22,419 nt of DNA from Bacteroidales bacterium UBA6229 (GTDB lineage Bacteria > Bacteroidota > Bacteroidia > Bacteroidales > F082): positions 1-22,419 of the forward strand of contig DJWN01000091.1 in NCBI GenBank assembly GCA_002440975.1, in the 5' to 3' direction. Shown one piece after another: positions 9,092-16,890 of this stretch. Numbering within the stretch: position 1 is the first letter of the stretch; each line of letters begins with the position of its first letter. A model generated the notes under the pieces. That model made no database searches. It worked only from the letters and a program-made list of their open reading frames with translations, and was not told where the DNA came from. Position numbers and translations under genes: made by a program.

Positions 9092-10177
9092 TCATTCCTT
9101 ATCGCGAATCAAAACATCAATGGCTCCAACCCCAAATTTACTCATGGATGCCATGCGGTTTTGTGTTCCTTCGTAATCCTCTAAGGCTTTGATGATGGCA
9201 TTTTTTAGCACCCCGTTACCTACACCATGAATAAAAGTGACTTTGTCGTATTCGTTCGCCATTGCACTTTCGAGGGTTTTATGAAAATAATCCAGCTGTA
9301 TCTTGAGCATATCCTTGCTGCTCAACCCTGCAATATTTTCCAGTAATTCGGCGATATGCAGGTCAACAATTGCCTCGCCGGGATTGGTTCTGTGTTTGTC
9401 GATCAGCGGTTTTTCGGCCACTGGCTTATTCACAACCGAAGGTTCCGTTAAGCGGCCTTCTTTCTGTAATTGTTGCTCCTGTTGCTGATCCATCCTCAAG
9501 GAAGTAAGCAGTTCGAGGCGGACCATAATTGCCTTTTCGCCCAGCACAGCCGAACTCACATAACTGCCTTCCTTAAAAAAGCGATTGGCTTTCACCTGAA
9601 AAGGCGCATGAAGCGGGATAAGTGGTCGTTTGCTCACTTCCTCAATAAACAAGGCCTGAACAATTCCGGAAGTCCAATAGCTCAAATCCTCCCGCGAAAT
9701 GGTCTCTATCACCACCTTCGAAAAGGCCTCAACCTGACCATAATCCACATTTTCGAAGCCATCTTCTGATGTTATAGTGAAGCTGTAGAGCATCTCGGTA
9801 TTGGTGTGATTGATCAGCATCAGGTCGAGCAATCCCGTCAAAACCCATTGCTGTTCGTGTGGCACAAAAGCCAGGTAAACGCCTTCCGGCTCTGGATTTT
9901 TGGCAAAACGCCTCAAGCCCGATTTGCGGGCAGCATCAGCTTCCTCGGCATATTGCTGCTCCTGACGCAGCACCTCCTCGCGAATCATCTCTGTTGCTTG
10001 TTTCACGCGGGTATGAGCACTGTCAGGATCCAAAACAAGATCGCTCATCAAAACCGGAATTTCAAAGCCATCTTCAATCGAAACCAAGGCGAGCCGGCTG
10101 TCGATAAGCCGTACAACGGTTCCACCGCCTTTCTCATTCAGAAATTTTACTTTATCGCCACTTTTAAATTTTTCCAT
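9092..10177 (-). CDS. DUF2027 and Smr domain protein
   Basis: I choose ATG at 10177 (361 aa, MEKFKSGDKVKFL). The in-frame extension upstream would begin at a TTG and overlap the likely promoter. The N-terminal half fits the DUF2027 domain found with Smr domains in Bacteroidota: a small beta-barrel-like start (GDKVKFLNEKGGG), then a charged linker and a beta-rich region. A Gln/Glu-rich linker follows. The last 90 residues are an Smr domain with VDLH and HGVGNGVLK, the two diagnostic motifs. Smr domains are nucleases or nucleic-acid binding modules, as in MutS2; here no MutS part is present. It is first in an operon with the antiporter. Its biological role is not established by the sequence. 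Confidence 0.88.
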   Translation of the reverse strand: MEKFKSGDKVKFLNEKGGGTVVRLIDSRLALVSIEDGFEIPVLMSDLVLDPDSAHTRVKQATEMIREEVLRQEQQYAEEADAARKSGLRRFAKNPEPEGVYLAFVPHEQQWVLTGLLDLMLINHTNTEMLYSFTITSEDGFENVDYGQVEAFSKVVIETISREDLSYWTSGIVQALFIEEVSKRPLIPLHAPFQVKANRFFKEGSYVSSAVLGEKAIMVRLELLTSLRMDQQQEQQLQKEGRLTEPSVVNKPVAEKPLIDKHRTNPGEAIVDLHIAELLENIAGLSSKDMLKIQLDYFHKTLESAMANEYDKVTFIHGVGNGVLKNAIIKALEDYEGTQNRMASMSKFGVGAIDVLIRDKE

Positions 10178-10194
10178 AAGTTGATTTTCTAGTG

Positions 10195-10202
10195 CAAAAG
10201 TA
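10195..10202 (-). promoter_or_regulatory. -7 box for the Smr-antiporter operon
   Basis: On the minus strand the sequence reads TACTTTTG, an exact fit to the Bacteroidota -7 consensus TAnnTTTG. It lies 17 bp before ATG 10177. I do not see a good TTTG box at -33, so the call rests on the -7 element and its position. Confidence 0.5.
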
Positions 10203-10275
10203 ATCAATCCGAAGGAAGGTCACCGGGGAAACCTCAGCAGCTTATTTAAAACGCAGTCTAAATAACCCGTTTTAC

Positions 10276-10306
10276 TTTACAATTTAACTTAGCTCTGTTA
10301 TCTTTG
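10276..10306 (+). promoter_or_regulatory. Promoter of the MbnP-MbnH operon
   Basis: TATCTTTG at 10299-10306 matches the Bacteroidota -7 consensus TAnnTTTG exactly. A weak -33 candidate (TTAC at 10276) lies 19 bp upstream. The distance to the ATG at 10344 allows a leader of about 30 bases. The 166-bp region between 10177 and 10344 is shared with the divergent Smr operon. Confidence 0.6.
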
Positions 10307-10343
10307 TAGGCGTCAGATTTTAAACCATCTTAAAACAAACATC

Positions 10344-11219
10344 ATGAATAAGATTATGCCGATTATGACGGTATTGCTGTTTTTTGCTTTCGCCTCCTGC
10401 CAGAAAAGAAATACAACCGAAGAAAGTTTTGGCGAAACAGCCTTTCATATCAATCACCTCATTGATAATGAGGAATTAAAGACAGACGCACTGATTTATA
10501 CCAACGCAGCTGGTAACCGCTATATGGTAACTGAAATTCAATGGTTTATCACCAATGTGAGACTTGTTGCCGAAGATGGAACAGAGCATATCGTTTCAAA
10601 TCAGGATGAAGAATCGGTTTTTTATATTGATACGGATATCCCCGAAAGCATGACAATCAACACAGGACAGAAATTTCCTGCTGGTGAATATGCCGGTGTG
10701 AAGTTTACTTTTGGATTCGACAAGGCCGAAAACCAATCCCATCGCTTTGTGAACCCACCCCAATCGTATATGTTTTGGCCCATCTACCTTGGCGGAGGAT
10801 ACCATTATATGAAACTCAACGGCAAATGGATTAACCAGCAGGGAAAAACAGAGCCCTTCAATTTTCATCTGGGTATCGGGCAGGAATATTACGACGAAAG
10901 CAAAACCAATGGAGCACTTTACAATTTTGGCAGAAGCGACAGCTACGAGCACTGTTCGGGCTATCAGCCACCCTCAGTTTTGCCTCCTGTAATGGGCTTT
11001 ATTCACAATTATTTTACCGTGGAACTGAATCATCCTTTCACAATAGGTCAGGATCAAACCTCGTCTCTCGAATTGCTGATGCACATCGAACAATGGTTCA
11101 AGGCAAAAAGGATTTACGACCATGACGAATGGGGAGGTGCTATCATGCAACAACAGGATGCTATGGAGATTGGCATACAAAACGGTCCGATGGTGTTTGA
11201 ACTGAGAAATGGCAAATGA
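10344..11219 (+). CDS. MbnP-like copper-binding lipoprotein
   Basis: The 291-residue protein has a lipoprotein signal with Cys19 (FAFASC) as the lipidated residue. It matches the MbnP family by its beta-rich body with the N-terminal FHINHLIDNEEL strand, the EIQWFITNVRL segment, the GEYAGVKFTFG strand and the MFWPIYLGGGYHYMKLNG block. It also has an HLGIG motif and a late EQWF segment. In methanotrophs the partner enzyme MbnH oxidises one MbnP tryptophan to kynurenine, which then takes part in copper binding. Trp145, in the MFWPI block, is my candidate for that residue. The next gene encodes just such a partner and overlaps this one by ATGA. The mature protein is probably anchored in an outer or inner membrane leaflet facing the periplasm. 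No methanobactin gene is visible. Confidence 0.8.
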   Translation: MNKIMPIMTVLLFFAFASCQKRNTTEESFGETAFHINHLIDNEELKTDALIYTNAAGNRYMVTEIQWFITNVRLVAEDGTEHIVSNQDEESVFYIDTDIPESMTINTGQKFPAGEYAGVKFTFGFDKAENQSHRFVNPPQSYMFWPIYLGGGYHYMKLNGKWINQQGKTEPFNFHLGIGQEYYDESKTNGALYNFGRSDSYEHCSGYQPPSVLPPVMGFIHNYFTVELNHPFTIGQDQTSSLELLMHIEQWFKAKRIYDHDEWGGAIMQQQDAMEIGIQNGPMVFELRNGK

Positions 11220-12379
11220 AACTAACGTATAAGTTCGTTCAAGGAATCTTATTAGGATTCTTGCTCTTTTTGGTGGCCTGTTCTGATAAAACAGAAATTG
11301 TTGACCCGCCGCCAGCCTATACGCCTACTCCCTATGAATTGGAGATTCCGTATGCTTTTCCAACAAAACTAAATATTCCCGGGGATAACCCCTTAACGGT
11401 TGAAGGTGTTGAACTAGGGCGTTATTTGTTCTACGATGGCCGGTTGAGCGGTCGCACCCATCCCGACTCACTGATGAGCTGCTCCAGCTGTCATATCCAG
11501 GAAAACAATTTTGAACCCGGTGTGGACCATCCTGTTTTTGAAGGTGGTTTTGTGCACGGTCTTAGCGGACAACAAACCCATCATGTGGTTTTGCCGTTGG
11601 TCAATCTGGTGTGGAACAGCAGCGGATATGGCTGGAATGGCAGCTTCTACAACAACAATGAAAATCCCAACCAGCGCCAGATTGAAGATATCGTAACCCT
11701 TTCTGTTATAGCACCTGACGAAATGTACGGCGACACCAGCCGCGTAAAGGCTTTGTTTCAATCGCTCGATGGCTACCCTGAATTGTTTTACAAAGCCTTT
11801 GGAAGCGATCAGATAACGTTTAAAAATATGGCCAGGGCCATTGCCCAATTTGTGAGGACACTTGTTTCGGCCGATGCCAAAATTGATCGATACCTCCGGG
11901 GCGAAGAACAGCTTACACAAAGCGAGCTGAATGGCTTTATCCTTTTTACTACCGAAGAAGGGGCCGATTGTTTTCATTGCCATGGAGGTTTTGGCAACCC
12001 TTTGTTTACTACGCATTTATTTTATAATAATGGCAAAGACACCATTTTTGATGATCCGCTCGACCGCTTTGCTGTAACCGGTGATCCCATGCACAAAGGA
12101 GCCTACAAAGCTCCTACGCTGCGCAACATCAGCCTGAGCGGTCCTTATATGCACGATGGGCGCTTTGCCACGCTGGATGAGGTGATAGATTTTTATTCAC
12201 ATGATGTAAAATGGTCGGATCAGGTGGACCCGCTTATGCATCATGTGTTGCGGGGTGGTGTGCAGCTTACGCCATCCGAAAAAGCTGATGTGAAAGCTTT
12301 TATTACAACTTTGCATGACGAGAAATTCTTAAACAATCCTGCTTATAGCAGACCTGAAAAATTTCCTGATCAAAATTAA
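11216..12379 (+). CDS. MbnH/MauG-like di-heme cytochrome c peroxidase family lipoprotein
   Basis: The product is 387 residues with a lipobox ending in Cys22 (FLVAC). Two c-type heme sites are visible: CSSCH at residues 89-93 and CFHCH at 252-256. The C-terminal PTLRN and GPYMHDGRF motifs typical of the bacterial cytochrome c peroxidase/MauG superfamily follow near residues 300-320. It starts inside the last codons of the MbnP-like gene (ATGA overlap), so the two are translationally coupled. This arrangement identifies it as the probable MbnH that modifies the MbnP-like partner and not as a stand-alone hydrogen peroxide scavenger; that choice is inference from context. Its stop codon shares bases with that of the converging kinase gene, and I see no terminator hairpin between them. 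Confidence 0.87.
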   Translation: MKLTYKFVQGILLGFLLFLVACSDKTEIVDPPPAYTPTPYELEIPYAFPTKLNIPGDNPLTVEGVELGRYLFYDGRLSGRTHPDSLMSCSSCHIQENNFEPGVDHPVFEGGFVHGLSGQQTHHVVLPLVNLVWNSSGYGWNGSFYNNNENPNQRQIEDIVTLSVIAPDEMYGDTSRVKALFQSLDGYPELFYKAFGSDQITFKNMARAIAQFVRTLVSADAKIDRYLRGEEQLTQSELNGFILFTTEEGADCFHCHGGFGNPLFTTHLFYNNGKDTIFDDPLDRFAVTGDPMHKGAYKAPTLRNISLSGPYMHDGRFATLDEVIDFYSHDVKWSDQVDPLMHHVLRGGVQLTPSEKADVKAFITTLHDEKFLNNPAYSRPEKFPDQN

Positions 12380-14343
12380 AACACCTCCGGCTCGGTAGTT
12401 TTACGGCGGGTGTTGGTTTCGCTTAATACACGAAGTAAGTCTTTGGTTTGTACTGGTTTATACAACACATCATCCATGCCTTTTTGTTTATACTCTTCAT
12501 GGCTTTTCTGAAGTGCATCTGCTGTGAGTGCAATAATGCGTGGCTGCGCAGAATCCGGAACGCGGGCACGTATTTGCTGTGTGGTGTCAATCCCGTTCAG
12601 CACCGGCATTTGAATATCCATCAAAATCAGGTCGTAAGTCTTCTGCATGACGGATTCAAGTGCCAGCTTACCATTTTCGACCAGCTTTGGACTATAACCA
12701 AAGCGATTCAGCACACTCAAAATAATCTTCTGATTGATGGCGTTATCCTCAGCCACAAGTATTTCGAGTGGATGATAATCGCCCATATGTTCATCGGCAG
12801 GCGGCAGATGATCGCGTTGGTTGAGCACATCGGCTTCTTCATTTAGCACAGCTTTTACCGTTTGAATCATTTCGTGCATGATTAAAGGCTTCAGCAATAT
12901 CACGGTATCCTTGCGAATAACAACTAACTGGTCGTTTATTTTTTCACGATCCTTAATCAGGATATGCGGGATCGCGTGCTTTTGTCGCACCCTGTCAACC
13001 AACTTAAGATCGAGCTTGAAATTGGCACGCAGATCTGTTATCAAGAGGTCAAAATCCTTCAGTTCATCAGTAAAAACAGGCGTTTCCTGCTCCTCCTTGC
13101 GTGCCTCGAATTTTGCTCCCCAGTAGCTGAAATAATCGTTTAGCAATTCGACAAGCAAATTATCATGTGTCAGAAAAAGTACATTTTTTCCTTCCAGGCA
13201 GTTCGGTTTAGTTACTGGTTTATCCTCATCTGCCGAAACAAACGGGAGCAACACTGTGAAAGTTGTGCCTTTACCCGGCTCCGAAATCACTTTTATCTCG
13301 CCATCCATACGCTTCACCAGGTGGTCGCAAATGGCCAGCCCAAGCCCAATTCCCTTGATCTGAGCTGCTTCGTGCTCCTCACCTTTCACATAGGGCTTGA
13401 ACAGTTGTGGAAGCACATCTTCTTTGATTCCCTGGCCGGTATCCTCGACCGAAATAGCCAAAAGCGGTTCTTTGCCCGAATACTCAGCATCCACCTTCAA
13501 CTTTACATGACCCGCATCAGTAAACTTAATGGCATTTTCGATCAGATTCATCACTACCTGTCTGATACGCAGGGCATCACCAATAATCATCTGAGGCAGA
13601 TCTGGCTGAATATGCAGGATGATATCCAATTTTTTTTCAAGTGCCTGACTCAAAACAGTTTCAAGGGTTTCCTGCATACTTTGCCTGAGTAGCATAGGTC
13701 GGTGATGGATTTTCACCCGTCCGCTTTCAATTTTGGAATAATCCAACAAATCGTTAAACAGACTAACGAGCATATTGCCGCTTTCGCGGATGAGCTGAGT
13801 GTAGTAGTGCTGTTTACTTGTTAACTCTGTTTCGCAAAGCATCTCAGCCATCCCAATCACAGCATTCATCGGGGTGCGGATTTCATGGCTCATCCTACTC
13901 AACAGCCTGTTGCTATACTGCCTTGCTTCGAGTTCTTTCTCGACAGCCTTGCTAAGTTTTTTTCGCAGGTTTTCGCGCTCAATGGCTGCCAAAATCGTCT
14001 TCTCAAAAATAAATTCATCCGTATGATCGCGGATCAGATAATCCTGCGCCCCAACAGCAATGAGCGACAATGCAGCCTTTAAATTGTTCTCGGTGCAGGA
14101 GATGATAAAGGCAATATGGGCAAAACGAGCAATTAAATCAGTCACAAAATCATAACTCTCCTTTTGTACTTTACAGCCACCAATGAGAACAACATCGGGC
14201 TTACTTTCTGAAATACGTTGAATCACTTCGCCTTCCTTTGGCATGACATGATGAAGCAACTCCATCCCGTTAATTTTCGATACAAGTTTAGCAAACTGCT
14301 GTCTTTCAGCAATATCATCAGTAATCAGCAACAGACGAAGCAT
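12376..14343 (-). CDS. Cytoplasmic hybrid histidine kinase
   Basis: The 655-residue protein has no membrane segment. Residues 1-120 look like a receiver domain, but the phosphoacceptor position is Gly55 (PDVVLIGG) and the usual KP is replaced by RD, so it is a pseudo-receiver. A short coiled linker leads to a HisKA domain with phosphoacceptor His153 (SHEIRTP). The ATPase domain follows with the N box (NLIENAIKFTD), DTGQGI and GIGLGLA. A second receiver-like domain (about 385-500, with DLLITD and LLKPL) comes next. The final receiver domain is canonical, with VAEDN, LMDIQMP, LTA and YKPV. This suggests a phosphorelay that takes input through the N-terminal domain or a partner protein; the signal and the output regulator are unknown. 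No regulator gene is adjacent. The gene is divergent from xseA. Confidence 0.9.
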   Translation of the reverse strand: MLRLLLITDDIAERQQFAKLVSKINGMELLHHVMPKEGEVIQRISESKPDVVLIGGCKVQKESYDFVTDLIARFAHIAFIISCTENNLKAALSLIAVGAQDYLIRDHTDEFIFEKTILAAIERENLRKKLSKAVEKELEARQYSNRLLSRMSHEIRTPMNAVIGMAEMLCETELTSKQHYYTQLIRESGNMLVSLFNDLLDYSKIESGRVKIHHRPMLLRQSMQETLETVLSQALEKKLDIILHIQPDLPQMIIGDALRIRQVVMNLIENAIKFTDAGHVKLKVDAEYSGKEPLLAISVEDTGQGIKEDVLPQLFKPYVKGEEHEAAQIKGIGLGLAICDHLVKRMDGEIKVISEPGKGTTFTVLLPFVSADEDKPVTKPNCLEGKNVLFLTHDNLLVELLNDYFSYWGAKFEARKEEQETPVFTDELKDFDLLITDLRANFKLDLKLVDRVRQKHAIPHILIKDREKINDQLVVIRKDTVILLKPLIMHEMIQTVKAVLNEEADVLNQRDHLPPADEHMGDYHPLEILVAEDNAINQKIILSVLNRFGYSPKLVENGKLALESVMQKTYDLILMDIQMPVLNGIDTTQQIRARVPDSAQPRIIALTADALQKSHEEYKQKGMDDVLYKPVQTKDLLRVLSETNTRRKTTEPEVF

Positions 14344-14474
14344 AATCGTTATATTTTGAGGAGCTAAAATACGCTAAGTTTGATGAAATAAAAACAGAAG
14401 ACCATAAGAACTTTCTTTGAGCAAGGCCGGAAGTATAAAACGGAAATCGTAATTTCGCAATTCAGCCATTTTTT

Positions 14475-15872
14475 ATGCCACAAACGATTGCCAACAGACA
14501 AGTTTTCAGCCTGAGTGAAGTAGCCCAAAGTATCAAACTTACACTTCAAAAGCGCTATACCTCAAGGTTTTGGTTAAAGGCTGAGATGAATAAGCTGAAC
14601 CATTATCCCCGCTCAGGGCATTGCTATCCTGATCTGGTGCAAAAGCAGGACGGACGATTGCTGGCACAGATGCGAAGCACCCTTTGGAGCACTGACTACC
14701 AGCGTATCAACAGGCAGTTTTTGCAGCTTGTGAAACAGCCATTGGGCGACGGCATCCTGCTGCTGATGGAAGTAAGTATCCAGTTTGAAGCCAATTACGG
14801 TTTAAGCCTGCTGATACACGACATTGACCCTTCCTTTACGCTGGGCGATCTGGAACGCGAAAAACAGGAAACCATTCAAAAGCTGCAACAACAAGGAGTT
14901 TTCGCACAGAATAAAAGGCTGGAAATTCCTTTATTACCCAAACGGATCGCCATCATTTCTGTATCGACAAGCAAAGGCTTTGCCGATTTCGAAAAAATAA
15001 TGCAGGCACGGATGAAGGGTTTTACGTTGCAGTATCATCTTTTTCCTTCCTTGTTGCAAGGATCACAGGCTGTTGAACAGATCAAACAAAGGCTGAACAC
15101 CATCAATAAATTGAAAAAACATTTTGATATGGTTGCTATCATCCGCGGAGGCGGAGGAGAAGTGGGATTGGCCTCCTTTAACGATTATTCGCTGGCCTTC
15201 AGCATAGCCACTTTTCCGCTGCCGGTAATCACAGGGATAGGTCATGCCACCAATCAAACCGTGAGCGAAATGGTGGCGCATACCAACGCCATCACACCTT
15301 CGGAACTGGCTGATCTGCTGTTGGATCGTTTTGAAATTTTCAGAGACCGCCTGAATGATTATACCCTTAAGCTGAGGCAGGTGCTGCACAAAACTCGCGA
15401 TGAAAACAAACATTTGGAGTACTTCACAGAAAGACTTAACACCCAGAGTCTGAAAGTTTTACAGCACAACAAACAGCAGTTTCAGGAATTGTGGCAGGCC
15501 ATCAACAAGCAAACCTTGAACCGCTGTAAACTGGAAGATAAAGCATTAACTGATATCAATACTTCAATCCGTCAGCAGGGACGAAGGAGACTTTCAAAAG
15601 AAGGCGAACGGCTTTTGGTTCTGCTGCAGCACTTGAAATTGAGCATTTCGGGTTTTTTACAGCACAACAAAACCCAGCTCGATTTTAAAGCTAAAACAGT
15701 ATTGCTGCTCGATCCGGTGAATGTACTCCGCAGAGGCTATTCCATCACTTACAGTGAAGGGAAATTAGTTAGCTCAATCAAAAATGTGAAGACAGGTGCG
15801 AGCCTTAAAACCATTTTGCAGGATGGCGAATTGATCAGTATCATCAATAAAAAATCAGAAAATAATGAATAA
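14475..15872 (+). CDS. xseA: Exodeoxyribonuclease VII large subunit
   Basis: XseA is the catalytic subunit of exonuclease VII, which degrades single-stranded DNA from both ends in repair. The 465-residue protein has the N-terminal OB-fold for ssDNA binding (FSLSEVAQSIK to about residue 105). The family segment LPKRIAIISVSTSKGFADF follows near residue 158, then IIRGGGGEVGLASFNDY and PVITGIGHATNQTVSEM with the conserved GxGH, then ITPSELADLL. The long C-terminal coiled region carries XseB-binding helices. The GGGG and STSKG variants match Bacteroidota members and not the proteobacterial pattern. The start at 14475 gives a normal N-terminus. The gene overlaps xseB by 8 bp. Confidence 0.95.
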   Translation: MPQTIANRQVFSLSEVAQSIKLTLQKRYTSRFWLKAEMNKLNHYPRSGHCYPDLVQKQDGRLLAQMRSTLWSTDYQRINRQFLQLVKQPLGDGILLLMEVSIQFEANYGLSLLIHDIDPSFTLGDLEREKQETIQKLQQQGVFAQNKRLEIPLLPKRIAIISVSTSKGFADFEKIMQARMKGFTLQYHLFPSLLQGSQAVEQIKQRLNTINKLKKHFDMVAIIRGGGGEVGLASFNDYSLAFSIATFPLPVITGIGHATNQTVSEMVAHTNAITPSELADLLLDRFEIFRDRLNDYTLKLRQVLHKTRDENKHLEYFTERLNTQSLKVLQHNKQQFQELWQAINKQTLNRCKLEDKALTDINTSIRQQGRRRLSKEGERLLVLLQHLKLSISGFLQHNKTQLDFKAKTVLLLDPVNVLRRGYSITYSEGKLVSSIKNVKTGASLKTILQDGELISIINKKSENNE

Positions 15873-16074
15873 ATCAGAAGAAATCAATTACAGCCAGGCC
15901 TTTGAAGAACTGCAACTGATCGTTCAGGAGATCGAAAGCGGAGAGATCAGCGTGGACCAGCTTTCAGAAAAGGTGAAACGAGCCGCCAAATTGATCAGCA
16001 TCTGCAGAAACAAGTTACAAGCCACGGAGCTGGATGTTGAAAAAGTATTAAAGGAGTTGGAGGATGGGGATTAG
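15865..16074 (+). CDS. xseB: Exodeoxyribonuclease VII small subunit
   Basis: The 69-residue protein fits XseB in length and sequence: it opens with NYSQAFEELQLIVQEIESG, then has ISVDQLSEKVKRA and LISICRNKL. It forms the helical hairpins that bind the C-terminal part of XseA and is needed for exonuclease VII activity. Its ATG lies within the last codons of xseA (ATGAATAA), so the two are translationally coupled, as expected for subunits of one complex. The stop codon at 16072-16074 merges with a tandem repeat block. Confidence 0.93.
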   Translation: MNKSEEINYSQAFEELQLIVQEIESGEISVDQLSEKVKRAAKLISICRNKLQATELDVEKVLKELEDGD

Positions 16075-16117
16075 TCGAAGGTCGAAGGTCAAAATGTCGA
16101 AGGTCGGAAAGTCGAAG
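16074..16117. repeat. Short tandem GTCGAAG repeat
   Basis: GTCGAAG occurs at 16074, 16081, 16096 and 16111, with degenerate units at 16088 (GTCAAAAT) and 16103 (GTCGGAAA), giving a period of 7-8 bases. The block begins on the last base of the xseB stop codon. It is non-coding in the forward direction. The 145 bp that follow, up to the gene at 16264, hold only a promoter candidate. Confidence 0.75.
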
Positions 16118-16231
16118 CCCCTTCCAGGAGGTTGAGGTGCGTGGGGGCAAATTGGAATGATGACCTTTGGTAAATGCAGCAGATTTTACATAGATAATCG
16201 GTAATATGTCGAATATCCATGCGGAATTAAC

Positions 16232-16239
16232 TATATTTG
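16232..16239 (+). promoter_or_regulatory. -7 box for the AbiE-like operon
   Basis: TATATTTG matches the Bacteroidota consensus TAnnTTTG exactly and lies 24 bp before the ATG at 16264. No convincing -33 box is seen. It implies that the damaged operon may still be transcribed. Confidence 0.5.
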
Positions 16240-16263
16240 CACTATTCAATACCTTAATCAAGG

Positions 16264-16890
16264 ATGAGAGAGGTCAAACAATTTGGTGTTATTCCTATTG
16301 CTTACGACACCTTGGTGCATATTTATGCACACTACAAATCGCCCAAGGATAAGATTGCTAATCTCGTGAAGGATGGGGCATTGATTCGTTTAAAAAGGGG
16401 GTTGTATGTTGTTGCTTCAGCAATCAGCGAGCAAAAACTTTTGAAGGAACTAGTGGCTAATCACCTCTATGGCTCTTCGTATGTATCATTAAAAACCGCC
16501 CTCTCGTATTACGGTATGATTCCGGAGAGGGTACATCTTACGCGGTCGATCACAACGAAACGAGCCAAGCGATTTTCAACTCCCATCGGTTCTTTTGATT
16601 TCCTAACCATGCCTGAATCCTGGTTTAGTATTGGCCTTCGTTTTGAGTAGGTTGGAGAGGTATATGCCTGGCTAATGGCTTCGCCTGAAAAGGCTGTTTG
16701 TGATATGATACTTGCTTCCCATGGCGTTCGATTACAATCTGTAAAGGCTATTTCAGAATTTCTAACGGAGGATTTAAGGATTGATTTTTCTGCTGTGCAA
16801 CCTTTTGACGCAAAGATTATTAGCCAGTGCCTGAAAGTGGGAAGAAAAAAAAATGAACTTATGCACCTCCTAAAATATTTAAGCTCATGA
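16264..16890 (+). pseudogene. AbiEi-like antitoxin, interrupted by an amber codon
   Basis: The frame of 208 positions resembles AbiEi-type antitoxins/transcriptional regulators of type IV toxin-antitoxin systems. It has an N-terminal winged helix (residues 1-60, with LVKDGALIRLKRGLYVV as the wing), then SSYVSLKTALSYYGMIPE and the characteristic MASPEKAVCD in the C-terminal domain. A TAG at 16648-16650 (codon 129) breaks it between LRFE and VGEVYAWL; the frame on both sides is intact. The first 128 residues keep the DNA-binding part but lose most of the C-terminal domain. The remainder has a possible ATG at 16675. CAG to TAG would explain the stop. The last codons overlap the AbiEii-like gene by ATGA, the normal arrangement for this system. 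Other genes nearby use TAG as a real stop, so recoding is unlikely. Confidence 0.8.

Noticed and set aside
11468..12016. Long reverse frame inside the MbnH-like gene
   Set aside because: The forward gene has two heme motifs and family features; the reverse frame is its antisense shadow without domains.
13165..13692. Forward frame of 175 codons inside the kinase gene
   Set aside because: It is antisense to the ATPase and HisKA region, which carry all expected motifs.
16074..16117. CRISPR array
   Set aside because: Units are 7-8 bases and contiguous, without spacers or cas genes.
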